22,098 bases of DNA. Origin: Armatimonadota bacterium. GTDB lineage: Bacteria; Armatimonadota; Zipacnadia; Zipacnadales; VGFC01. Where the stretch lies: the NCBI GenBank assembly GCA_016869015.1, contig VGFB01000006.1, positions 1-22,098 of the forward strand, read 5' to 3'. Made by a program: the position numbers and the translations under genes. Below, piece after piece: positions 7,790-14,628 of the stretch. Positions within the stretch are counted from its first letter, which is position 1. Every line of letters begins with the position of its first letter. Below the pieces are notes generated by a model. It did no database searches. It was not told the DNA's origin and saw only the letters and a list, made by a program, of their open reading frames with translations.

Positions 7790-9739
7790 CTACCGCCCGA
7801 TCAGGACCGTCGCAAGGGCTCTGGCCTGCGCCCCGTCCGGCCCTCTCGCGCCAACCTGAACCACATACCGGCCGGCCGGAACGCGCAGGCCGCTGTCGCC
7901 CCGGCCATCCCAGTACAGCCGCTGCGTCCCGGCGCTGTACTCTCGCGCCCGGCAGACCGTCGCCACCGGTCGCCCGGCGAGGTTCAGTACCGCCACCTCC
8001 ACTTCGGCCGGCGCAGACAGCGTGAAGGCGATCTCTGCTCCGGTGCCCGCGAGCAGTGCCGTGGTCCCGCTGAGGGCAAGCGCCCCGGCGGAGCTGAGAG
8101 TGGGCAGGGGCGAGCCCTGGGGTTCGATGTCGACTACACCGCGGCTGGAGTCGTCCTGGGCATCCAGGATCTTCACGTGCGGATCGAGGAACCCGCCGGG
8201 GAAGCGGTTGCCTTCGGCCATGATGCGGTTGGGGCTGAGGTTCATGATGTACCACTGGTTGCTGAAGTAGAAGCGGTTCCGGCCGAGGTCCTCTCCCGAG
8301 CCGAACTGCCGCCCGAGAAGGGGAGCGCTCAAGCCATAGATTCTGACCGCAGCCCAACAGCCCCGAAAGGCGTTGTCCTGGACCTTCAGCGAGGGCAGCG
8401 CCTTCAGGCACTCGATGCCCACCGAGTTGCCCGTAAAGCCGTTGCCAATGACCTGGGCCCCAAGGCCACCCTCCACGCCGCCCCACACACACAGACCGTG
8501 CACCACGGAGCGGAGGAACTGGTTGTCGGCGATGCGGGAGCCCTGACCGCCGTCGCTCAAGTAGACTCCGGTCGAATGGGTGTACGGCGAGTAGTCCCCG
8601 CCGAAGGAGTTCCGCTCCAGGATCTGGCTGCCGGCGCCGTCCCGGCAGAGGATGCCGCCGACCTGCTTGCCCACGATGCGTCGGGTGAAGTGGTTCCCGT
8701 CGACGGTGTTCCCCTCCGTTCCCTCGTCGTAGATACTCACCCCCATCAGGTCTCCCCAGATGATGTTGCCTCGCTCCGGGTCGCTGTTCAGGGGGCCGAT
8801 CCGGTTGCCGCGGGAGCCCCCCCGGATCCGGACCGCATCGCCCAGGGGCACGGAGGTCGTGCCGCCCCGTCCGAGCCCCAGGTAATTGGCGCTGGTCAGG
8901 TTCTCGTCGGCATCGCAGAGGTCGATGCCGACCTGCATGCCCCCGATCACGTTGCGATCCCCGACTCGCCCCCCGATCAGGTTGTCCCCGGTCCAGACGA
9001 CCTCCCCGGTCCGGTCGCTTCCCGCCTGCGCGGGGAGGAGCGCCGCCGGCGTGATGAGGGTGATGCCCACCCCGCCCTCGCTCATGTCGCACAGCGGAGT
9101 GATCCCGTCCCGGGCAACCCCGATGTTGTTGTTCTTGATCGCGTTCCCGATGCTGTTCGCGACGTAGACGCCCGATCGCATCCCGGCCGCGCTACCCGCG
9201 GCGATGACGTTGCGGCCGCCCGACACCTCACGGCCGATCGTGTTGCGGTGCGCCCCCCACAGCTTTATCTGGTGGACGCCGTTCCGGTACATCTGGCCGC
9301 CCCCGCGGTTCACCCCGACATGGCAGTTCCGAATGACGCACTCGTCGGCCCGCCACAGCAGGATCCCGTTGCCGCTGAAGTCCATGATCGCCAACCCGTC
9401 AACCGTGCAGCGGTCGGCCTTGAGCGTCAGCCCGTTCGCCGCCCCAGCCTCCAGGCCGCGCAGTAGGATGTCGGGCAGGCCGTCGACGTCGGTGTCGCCG
9501 AGGATGCTTGTATCGGCATCCACGATGTCGGGTAGGGCGGAGGTCGGGGCGATCGTCTGGCTGCCGAGCGCCGCCTCGAAGGTGATGGCGTCAGGGCCGG
9601 CGTGGCTGTTCGCTCGGTTGATCGCCCAACGGAAGCTCCCGACACCGGCGTTCGCGTTCGTGGTGACCTTGTACGTGGCACTCCATGCCCCGCCCGCCAG
9701 GAGGAACGTCAGGACGTGCGCCACAGTGCACCGCCCCAT
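7790..9739 (-). CDS. Exported right-handed beta-helix protein with FlgD-like C-terminus
   Basis: The product is 649 residues from ATG 9739, preceded by GGAAGGGG eight bases upstream. The N-terminus is a signal peptide (MGRCTVAHVLTFLLAGGAWS). Residues of about 25-120 resemble the start of polymorphic or right-handed beta-helix proteins (VGSFRWAINRANS, a form seen in exported choice-of-anchor proteins). The body has irregular turns of about 20-25 residues rich in G-N-x-I and N-x-F/I (GNAIKNNNIGVA, EGNTVDGNHFTRR, IADNQFLRS), the signature of a parallel beta-helix as in pectate lyases and carbohydrate epimerases. No catalytic set can be named. Residues 567-649 are a FlgD Ig-like domain (AVLNLAGRPV, YWDGRGDSG, VPAGRYVVQV), very like the end of the subtilase at 1732-5562. 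A large open frame on the opposite strand is a composition shadow. Confidence 0.88.
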   Translation of the reverse strand: MGRCTVAHVLTFLLAGGAWSATYKVTTNANAGVGSFRWAINRANSHAGPDAITFEAALGSQTIAPTSALPDIVDADTSILGDTDVDGLPDILLRGLEAGAANGLTLKADRCTVDGLAIMDFSGNGILLWRADECVIRNCHVGVNRGGGQMYRNGVHQIKLWGAHRNTIGREVSGGRNVIAAGSAAGMRSGVYVANSIGNAIKNNNIGVARDGITPLCDMSEGGVGITLITPAALLPAQAGSDRTGEVVWTGDNLIGGRVGDRNVIGGMQVGIDLCDADENLTSANYLGLGRGGTTSVPLGDAVRIRGGSRGNRIGPLNSDPERGNIIWGDLMGVSIYDEGTEGNTVDGNHFTRRIVGKQVGGILCRDGAGSQILERNSFGGDYSPYTHSTGVYLSDGGQGSRIADNQFLRSVVHGLCVWGGVEGGLGAQVIGNGFTGNSVGIECLKALPSLKVQDNAFRGCWAAVRIYGLSAPLLGRQFGSGEDLGRNRFYFSNQWYIMNLSPNRIMAEGNRFPGGFLDPHVKILDAQDDSSRGVVDIEPQGSPLPTLSSAGALALSGTTALLAGTGAEIAFTLSAPAEVEVAVLNLAGRPVATVCRAREYSAGTQRLYWDGRGDSGLRVPAGRYVVQVGARGPDGAQARALATVLIGR

Positions 9740-10115
9740 CTGCCTCACCCCTTCCGGATCTCCGTCGCGCGGGCGATGGCAATCCCTGAGGCTCCCATCG
9801 CCGCGGAAGCCGTAGACGGCTTGATCGAGCACTTCGGGGCCCTGACGGCAGGGACCTGCCGGAAGTGGACGCGCTGCGACAGGACGATTGTCACGGACCG
9901 CCGCCTCCAAAGCGCGTGACCGGGCCGCCGCCCGTGACGTGGGGTGTCATGCGAGCGGCTTTGCCCGCTCCCACAGCGATGAGGATTGCGACGGGGAGCA
10001 TCCATAGGGTATTACCCCTACACCATCGTAGCGTGAAAAACCCTGAGGGAGGGGTTGAACTTCGCGCCCTGATTTGGTACCATAATGCCACATCGGTTGG
10101 TAGAGGGGTATACGG
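9740..10115. other. Divergent intergenic region, no gene
   Basis: These 376 bases separate the beta-helix gene (-) and the first rrf2 gene (+). I see no convincing small gene. It holds a possible promoter for rrf2 (10055-10083) and an imperfect palindrome, TAGGGTATTACCCCTA at 10005-10020, which could be an operator but has no second copy that I found. Confidence 0.5.
10055..10083 (+). promoter_or_regulatory. Candidate sigma70-type promoter of the first rrf2 gene
   Basis: TTGAAC at 10055-10060 is followed 17 bases later by TACCAT at 10078-10083. CATAAT at 10081-10086 is a closer -10 match, but its spacing would be 20. The region is distinctly AT-richer than its surroundings. AGGGG at 10104-10108 serves the ATG at 10116. 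Confidence 0.45.
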
Positions 10116-10532
10116 ATGAAGACGGCGCTGCGAGTATCGGAGGCGACGTCGCTGGCGCTCCACGCGATGGCGCTGTTGGCTCAGAACGGCCAGCACGCAC
10201 TGTCGTGCAACGAGATGGCGACCACGCTCAGCGTGTCGGAGGCGCACCTGTCCAAGGTGCTGCAGCGACTGGGGAAGCAGGGCTTCGTGTCCTCGACGCG
10301 GGGGCCGAAGGGCGGCTTCCGACTGGCGCGGGCAGCCGACACGGTGTCCCTGTTGGACGTGTACGAGGCCATTGACGGTCCGGTGCGTTTCAGCAACTGC
10401 CTGTTCGAGACCCCGGTCTGCCAGGGGAACGGTCAGTGCATCATGGGCGATCTCCTGGCCTCGGTAGACGACCAGGTGCTCAAGTACCTGCGCGAGACGC
10501 GACTGGTTGACCTGATGCCGGCGACGGCATGA
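10116..10532 (+). CDS. Rrf2-family transcriptional regulator, probably with an Fe-S cluster
   Basis: The product is 138 residues from ATG 10116, with AGGGG seven bases upstream. The N-terminal 75 residues form the winged helix typical of Rrf2 proteins (EATSLALHAMALLAQ, LSVSEAHLSKVLQRL as the recognition region, STRGPKGGFRLAR as the wing). Three cysteines follow, Cys95, Cys102 and Cys108 (C-X6-C-X5-C), the position used by IscR, NsrR and RsrR for an iron-sulfur cluster. It probably senses redox, nitric oxide or Fe-S status. Target genes cannot be told from the sequence. It runs toward the sulfite reductase gene, with only 38 bases between the two ends, and a GC palindrome lies there. It differs from the second Rrf2 (17136-17585), especially in cysteine spacing. 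Confidence 0.9.
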   Translation: MKTALRVSEATSLALHAMALLAQNGQHALSCNEMATTLSVSEAHLSKVLQRLGKQGFVSSTRGPKGGFRLARAADTVSLLDVYEAIDGPVRFSNCLFETPVCQGNGQCIMGDLLASVDDQVLKYLRETRLVDLMPATA

Positions 10533-10537
10533 CGGCA

Positions 10538-10555
10538 GCGGGACGCGCGTCCTGC
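10538..10555. terminator. GC palindrome between convergent genes
   Basis: GGACGCGCGTCC at 10541-10552 is a perfect palindrome, extended by GCG before and TGC after. It sits in the 38-base gap between the ends of rrf2 (+) and the sulfite reductase (-), so it could act as a terminator in both directions. There is no T-run, so this is tentative. Confidence 0.35.
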
Positions 10556-10570
10556 CCTGCCGACGGCGGT

Positions 10571-11581
10571 TCAGGCAGCCGGTTCCCCGTGGATCTCGTT
10601 CCGTTGCGGCGGCGGCGGCGCGGCGAGAGCGGACGCCCCCAGAACAGGCTTCAGGATCGCCAGGAACGCCTCCCACGCCGCGGGCTCCCGGAGCAGTTCC
10701 CCGATGCGGATCCGCCCCCGGCCCTCCGCGGCCTGCTGATACCACGCCAGCACCGCCTCGATGACGGCCGGGATCGCCTCATCGGGTATGAACTCCGCGA
10801 TCCGCCGGGCGGTGATCGGGTGTCGGCCGTGCTTGCCCCCGACGCGGACAACCCAGCCTACCTCCGCTGAGAGCCACGCCTCCGTCGGGCAGCTGCGGAT
10901 GCAGTCGCCGCAGTAGAGGCACTTGTCGGGGTGGTAGATCGGCTCGCCGCTGTCCGGGTCGCTGTCGATGGCGCCCTCCGCGCACGCGCTCGCGCAGATG
11001 CGGCAGCCGATGCACTTCGTCTGATCCCACTCCGGCCTCACCGCGCCCTGGAATCCCAGGTCCGCGCTCGCGGTCCGCACGCAGTCGCTGGGGCAGCCGG
11101 AGAAGGAGATCTTGAACTTGTGGGCCAGCTGCCACTTCCCGAAGAACCGCTCGGTGACTTCCCGCGCCAGGCGCTGGGTGTCGGTCAGTCCGTTCGGGTT
11201 GTACTCACAGCCGCCGCAGGCCGTGGGAACGCGCACGCGCGCCCCGCACGAGGCGATCTCCTGGCCCACCTCGCCCAGCTCCTCCTGGACCTTGCCGATG
11301 TCGCGCATGTTCACGTAGGGAATCTCGATCGACTGGCGCACCGACACGTGCACGTAGTCGCGTCCGTACTTGCGCGCGACCTCGGCGATCTTCGCGAGTC
11401 GCTCCAGGGGCATGCGGCCGCCGGGGCACTTGAGCCGTACGGTGAAGAGCTCCTTCTGGCGCTGCTTAATGATCCCGCCGCTCTTCAGCGTGCCGAAGCT
11501 CAGCTCCCCGGTCTTCCCCTCGACATCGGCATCGACGACGGCCTTGGCGGCCGCGTCCTCGATGTAATGATCAACGGGCAT
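10571..11581 (-). CDS. Siroheme-type sulfite reductase with two ferredoxin clusters (AsrC/Dsr-like)
   Basis: The product is 336 residues from ATG 11581, with AAGGAG eight bases upstream. Residues 30-115 form the nitrite/sulfite reductase half-domain (KQRQKELFTVRLKCPGGRM; YVHVSVRQSIEIPYV). The siroheme/[4Fe-4S] part has Cys122, Cys125, Cys163 and Cys167 (TACGGCEYNPNG; SGCPSDC). Two ferredoxin motifs follow: Cys190/193/196/200 (CIGCRICASAC) and Cys221/224/227/231 (CLYCGDCIRSC). This order resembles AsrC and short Dsr-like sulfite reductases that reduce sulfite to sulfide. The first pair is C-X2-C rather than the usual C-X5-C. It lies downstream of cysM on the same strand but is separated from it by a repeat element, so it may have its own promoter. 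A Pro-rich tail ends the protein. Nitrite cannot be excluded as substrate, but the neighbours favour sulfite. Confidence 0.85.
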   Translation of the reverse strand: MPVDHYIEDAAAKAVVDADVEGKTGELSFGTLKSGGIIKQRQKELFTVRLKCPGGRMPLERLAKIAEVARKYGRDYVHVSVRQSIEIPYVNMRDIGKVQEELGEVGQEIASCGARVRVPTACGGCEYNPNGLTDTQRLAREVTERFFGKWQLAHKFKISFSGCPSDCVRTASADLGFQGAVRPEWDQTKCIGCRICASACAEGAIDSDPDSGEPIYHPDKCLYCGDCIRSCPTEAWLSAEVGWVVRVGGKHGRHPITARRIAEFIPDEAIPAVIEAVLAWYQQAAEGRGRIRIGELLREPAAWEAFLAILKPVLGASALAAPPPPQRNEIHGEPAA

Positions 11582-11679
11582 GAGTCTGCTCCTTGTGGGT
11601 CCGAGAAACGCGCGTGTGGTTGGTGCTCGTGGGACGCCAGCCCGCTCCCCCAACGGCTCGAATCGCGAGTGACAGGGCT

Positions 11680-11833
11680 CCAGTGCCTTGTCAGGGATGA
11701 TGTGCTCGTGGTTGCCGTTTGTCGTCGTGCGTCGGCTCACCAGAGCCGACGCCGTCCGGCATCGTGAAGGCTCTGTCGGCTCTGGTGAGCCGACCCACGA
11801 CGACCGAAGGCTTCACGGTTGACAGGGCACTAG
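11680..11833. mobile_element. MITE-like palindromic element with CTAG end (copy 3)
   Basis: The right end, read on the minus strand, is CTAG (11833-11830) then TGCCCTGTCAACCGTGA. The left end on the plus strand is CCAG (11680-11683) then TGCCTTGTCA. The middle has two 30-base arms, 11721-11750 and 11775-11804, complementary at 29 of 30 positions, and each contains the palindrome GTCGGCTC-ACCA-GAGCCGAC. CTAG at the right end contains the TAG stop of cysM (11830-11832). A further element end appears to run the other way from the same CCAG (11683 down to 11659). It holds no open reading frame. Confidence 0.65.
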
Positions 11834-12825
11834 ACCTGCGGCAGGCCTTCGTCTCCCAGGATGTCTGCGAGGAAGCTCGCATACTTCAGGCCGCTGTCCG
11901 GGGCGATCGCCACACCCACCCCCTCGGACAGCTCGTCGAAGGCCGCGGCGGCATGCACGATGGCGCCCGTCGAGGGCCCGACCATCAAGCCCTCCTCCCG
12001 GTAAAGCCGCTTCGTCATCGAGTACGCCTGCTCATCGTCCACCCGAACCACGTGGTCGATGACGCTGGAATCCAGGATGCCCGGCGGCCTGGACTCCTGC
12101 AGGTTCTTCAACCCCGGAAGCCGGTGCCCCTTCTGGGGCTCGATCGCGACAACGCAGACCTCGGGGTGCTGCTCCTTCAGGAACCGGCCCACTCCGCTCA
12201 GGGTGCCGCAGGTCCCGTAGCCCGCGAAGAAGCACCGAACCTGCCCCTCCGTCTGCGCCCAGATCTCCGGCCCTGTGGAGGCGTAGTGCGCCGCCACGTT
12301 GTCCGGGTTCTCGTACTGGTTCGGCATCACGTAGCGGTCCCGACCGCCCTCGCCCTCGATGAAGGAGTGGGCCAGCGCGATGGCCCCGTCCTTGGGGTGG
12401 TTCACCGGACACAAGTCATCGGGCGTCTCCCAGACCTCCGCGCCGAGCATCCGCAGCAGCGTCTTTGTCTCCTCGGGCACGCCCTGGGGAACGGTGACCG
12501 TCAGCTGCTTCCCGGCGGCCGCCGCGAGCGCCGCCAGCGCTATTCCGGTGTTGCCGGAGGTCGGCTCAACCAGCCGGCGGTCATCCAGCAACCCCCGGTC
12601 CGCCAGGCCCTGTAGCATGTACAGCGCCGCCCGGTCCTTGATGGAGCCGAAGGGGTTGTACCACTCCAGCTTCAGGTACAGCTCGAGGCTTGAGTGGTGC
12701 GCCACCCGGTTGAGGCGAACCATCGGGGTGGGGTTCTGCGGATCGGCGATGAGCCCGCGGACGTCCGTGTAGCGCCGCACCGCCGGGTTTGCGCGGCTCA
12801 GGACCGTCGCCATCGGTCTACCCAT
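11830..12825 (-). CDS. cysM: Cysteine synthase of the CysM type that uses a protein thiocarboxylate
   Basis: The product is 331 residues. I choose ATG 12825 because GGAGG stands six bases upstream; ATG 12813 is the alternative. It is a fold-type II PLP enzyme: Lys63 in GSIKDR binds PLP and TSGNTG (89-94) binds its phosphate. The segments NQYENPDN, HYASTGPEI, AGYGTCGTLSGVGRFL and EPQKG recall Mycobacterium CysM, which uses O-phosphoserine and the CysO thiocarboxylate, more than CysK (comparison from memory). It overlaps the end of the JAMM gene by eight bases, implying translational coupling. The acceptor could be O-phosphoserine, O-acetylserine or a homoserine ester; the sequence alone does not decide. 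Its stop codon lies in the CTAG end of a repeat element. Confidence 0.88.
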   Translation of the reverse strand: MGRPMATVLSRANPAVRRYTDVRGLIADPQNPTPMVRLNRVAHHSSLELYLKLEWYNPFGSIKDRAALYMLQGLADRGLLDDRRLVEPTSGNTGIALAALAAAAGKQLTVTVPQGVPEETKTLLRMLGAEVWETPDDLCPVNHPKDGAIALAHSFIEGEGGRDRYVMPNQYENPDNVAAHYASTGPEIWAQTEGQVRCFFAGYGTCGTLSGVGRFLKEQHPEVCVVAIEPQKGHRLPGLKNLQESRPPGILDSSVIDHVVRVDDEQAYSMTKRLYREEGLMVGPSTGAIVHAAAAFDELSEGVGVAIAPDSGLKYASFLADILGDEGLPQV

Positions 12826-13234
12826 CTGCCGCCTCCAGAGGGACCGGCGTGAGGCGTCCCTCTCCCGAACGCCAGACGGCGAACTCCGGCAGGCCGGCCC
12901 CCAGGCCGCAGATGAGATAGAGGGTCTCGGGTATGGCCTCCGCGACATCGGTCGGCGAGGGCGACGGGGGCCCGGCGGGATGGGAGTGATAGTAGCCGAC
13001 GACCTCTGTCCGTCCCTCGATCTCCAGGTCGAGGGCGGCCAGCTGGGTCGCCCGATCGAGCCGATACCGGCGCTCGGGCCGGTCGGGCTCGGCGTTCTCT
13101 GCCCGCAACACGGCCGTAACCGCGCCGCTCGCTCCGCTCTCCGCGAGCAGAACCCCGCAGCACTCCTGCGGCGCCGCCTCCCGGGCGTGCGCCGCGATGG
13201 CCTCGAGGACTTCCTGAACTACCCGGAGAGCCAC
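12818..13234 (-). CDS. mec: JAMM zinc metalloprotease (Mec+/HcyD type)
   Basis: The product is 138 residues from GTG 13234, with GAGGAG eight bases upstream. A longer open frame to 13543 only overlaps moeB, so I reject that start. The complete JAMM signature is present: Glu24 (PQECCGVLL), His83 and His85 in YYHSHP, Ser93 and Asp96 (H-x-H-x7-S-x2-D). In Mycobacterium Mec+ cuts cysteine from the CysO carrier, and in Wolinella HcyD removes the residue after Gly-Gly of HcyS. Here the gene lies between moeB (16-base overlap) and cysM (8-base overlap), so it should be made together with its carrier. It probably both frees the Gly-Gly end of the carrier-NIL precursor and releases the product amino acid, but this dual role is inference. 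Confidence 0.88.
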   Translation of the reverse strand: MALRVVQEVLEAIAAHAREAAPQECCGVLLAESGASGAVTAVLRAENAEPDRPERRYRLDRATQLAALDLEIEGRTEVVGYYHSHPAGPPSPSPTDVAEAIPETLYLICGLGAGLPEFAVWRSGEGRLTPVPLEAADG

Positions 13235-14058
13235 GACTCGATCTCCTCGGCCCCGACCTCGCAGCTCACCTGGTACTCGATGAGGTCGGTGATGGTCGGG
13301 CTCGGCCCGCACAGCGCGCACTCGGGATCGCGCCCGCGCTTCGTGCGCGTGAAGCTGCAGTCCAACGCCTCGTAGACCAGCAGCCCCGAGGCCAGCGACG
13401 GCTCGAACCCCAGCAGCAGGTTCAGAGCCTCGACGGCCTGCAATGTGCCGATCACCCCCACCACCGCCCCCAGAATGCCCGCCTCCCGACACGAGGGCAC
13501 CAGCCCCGGGGGCGGCGGCTCCGGCACGAAACAGCGGTAGCACGGACTGACGCCCGGGACCACCGTCATCAGCTGCCCCTCGAAGCGCAGCACCGCGCCC
13601 GAGATGAGCGGGACGCCCTCCAGCCAGCAGGCGTCCGACACCAGGAAGCGCGTCGGGAAGTTGTCCGATCCGTCCAGCACCACGTCATACTGCGGCACCA
13701 GCTCCCGCAGGTTGCCCGCCGTCAAGCGCTCGGGGATCACGTCCACCGCGCAGTCCGGGTTGATCCCCCGCACGTACTCCGCCGCGCTGACAGCCTTCGG
13801 CTTACCCACGTCTGCCGTCCCGTGCACGATCTGGCGCTGTAGGTTCGACAGCTCCACCGCGTCCCCGTCGGCGATGCCCAGTCGCCCCACGCCCGCGGCC
13901 GCGAGGTACTGGATGATCGGCGAGCCGAGCCCCCCCGCGCCCACGACCAGAGCGCTCGAGCCCAGCAGCCGACGCTGCCCCTCGACGCCGACCTCCTTCA
14001 GCAGAATGTGGCGCGAGTAGCGTTCGACCTGTTCCTCGGTGAAGTCGGAGACGGACAT
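13219..14058 (-). CDS. moeB: E1-like adenylyltransferase activating the sulfur carrier (MoeB/ThiF family)
   Basis: The product is 279 residues from ATG 14058, two bases after the carrier gene's stop, with GGAG five bases upstream. It has the N-terminal RYSRHILLKEVG, the nucleotide loop GAGGLGS (40-46), ADGDAVELSNLQRQ (63-76), a zinc site Cys173/Cys176 and Cys247/Cys250, and Cys190 near the place of the family's active-site loop. It would use ATP to adenylate the C-terminal glycine of the sulfur carrier. It lacks the rhodanese domain that some MoeB-like proteins use for sulfur transfer, so sulfur may come from TusA or sulfide. The gene symbol reflects the family; a role in molybdopterin synthesis is unlikely with these neighbours. 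Confidence 0.9.
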   Translation of the reverse strand: MSVSDFTEEQVERYSRHILLKEVGVEGQRRLLGSSALVVGAGGLGSPIIQYLAAAGVGRLGIADGDAVELSNLQRQIVHGTADVGKPKAVSAAEYVRGINPDCAVDVIPERLTAGNLRELVPQYDVVLDGSDNFPTRFLVSDACWLEGVPLISGAVLRFEGQLMTVVPGVSPCYRCFVPEPPPPGLVPSCREAGILGAVVGVIGTLQAVEALNLLLGFEPSLASGLLVYEALDCSFTRTKRGRDPECALCGPSPTITDLIEYQVSCEVGAEEIESWLSG

Positions 14059-14060
14059 GG

Positions 14061-14564
14061 CTACTCCACCACCCCCAACTCCACCGGCTCCACGGACACG
14101 CCCGCCTCGGTGAGGAAGTCGATGGCCCGCTTGACCTCCTCCTCCTCGCCGGACAGCTCGAGCCCCACGATGCCGACCTCCCGAGAGACGCTCGCCTGAC
14201 GGATGTTCGTGATGACCTCAAAGCTCCGGCCCACCTCCCAGATCAGCGGCCGCTCGACGAGGTCGTGAGGGAAGGTCAGCCAGACCTTGCGGGCTACGGT
14301 GGCCCCGCCCGCGATGGCCGACAGCAGGGCCAACTCGTCGCCGTCGTGCAGGGGCGTGTCCAGGCCCTGCAGCAGCCGCACGTCCTCGCCCCCGTTGATG
14401 TGCAGGTTGAAGTGTCGCCGCAGCTTCCCCGACTCGTCACAGAGCCGGTCGCGCACCCCGAGGTTGTCGAGCACCTCCCCGACGGTCGCGCCGTGGGTCT
14501 CGATGACCCGATTCCCGTCAAACAGGCGTGCCAGCGCGCTGCCTGCCTTCACTGTGATGGCCAT
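14061..14564 (-). CDS. Sulfur carrier (MoaD/ThiS/CysO-like) fused to a NIL domain
   Basis: The product is 167 residues from ATG 14564, with GAGAGGGG upstream. Residues 1-87 are a ubiquitin-fold carrier (TVKAGSALARLFDG; ATVGEVLDNLG; HINGGEDVRLLQGLDTPL; DGDELALLSAIAGG). Its Gly86-Gly87, normally the C-terminus, is followed without stop or restart by Ala88 and then a NIL domain (about 92-167: RKVWLTFPHDLVERPLIWE; GIVGLELSGEEEEVKRAIDFL). NIL domains are known from the methionine-importer ATPase MetN and from NIL-ferredoxins of homocysteine synthesis. The fusion needs cleavage after Gly87 before it can be adenylated. The frame is clean through the junction (14301-14309), with no ATG, GTG or TTG there for a separate NIL gene. 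It sits between thrC and moeB. Confidence 0.85.
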   Translation of the reverse strand: MAITVKAGSALARLFDGNRVIETHGATVGEVLDNLGVRDRLCDESGKLRRHFNLHINGGEDVRLLQGLDTPLHDGDELALLSAIAGGATVARKVWLTFPHDLVERPLIWEVGRSFEVITNIRQASVSREVGIVGLELSGEEEEVKRAIDFLTEAGVSVEPVELGVVE

Positions 14565-14579
14565 GGTAATGCCCCTCTC

Positions 14580-14628
14580 TCGTGGCACCGGCATCCCGCC
14601 GGTGACGGCGCCGACGCTCATGCCACGA
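14580..14628. repeat. Nested hairpin at the end of thrC
   Basis: TCGTGGCA at 14580-14587 pairs with TGCCACGA at 14621-14628. Inside, CACCGGC (14586-14592), loop ATCCC and GCCGGTG (14598-14604) form a second stem. The thrC stop (14618-14620) lies within the outer loop, and the ribosome site of the carrier gene follows. It may attenuate or stabilise the message, or be another REP-like copy. The two stems share two bases and compete at their edge. Confidence 0.5.

Noticed and set aside
7580..9466. A 628-codon open frame on the plus strand opposite the beta-helix gene
   Set aside because: The minus frame has a signal peptide, beta-helix periodicity and a FlgD-like end; this frame has none and begins inside a repeat element.
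10005..10020. TAGGGTATTACCCCTA as an operator for the first Rrf2
   Set aside because: It is an imperfect palindrome seen once, without a second copy near another gene, and it lies upstream of the -35. Kept only as a note.
13235..13543. An extended N-terminus for the JAMM protein starting at 13543
   Set aside because: The extra 103 residues are Gly/Arg/Ala-rich and antiphase to moeB. GTG 13234 has a well-placed GAGGAG and gives the usual family length.
14301..14309. A sequencing frameshift or hidden start splitting the carrier and NIL domain into two genes
   Set aside because: The frame is open and both domains are well formed on either side. There is no ATG, GTG or TTG at the junction. A +1 shift in the G-rich run would meet TAG soon after, but nothing shows that it happens.
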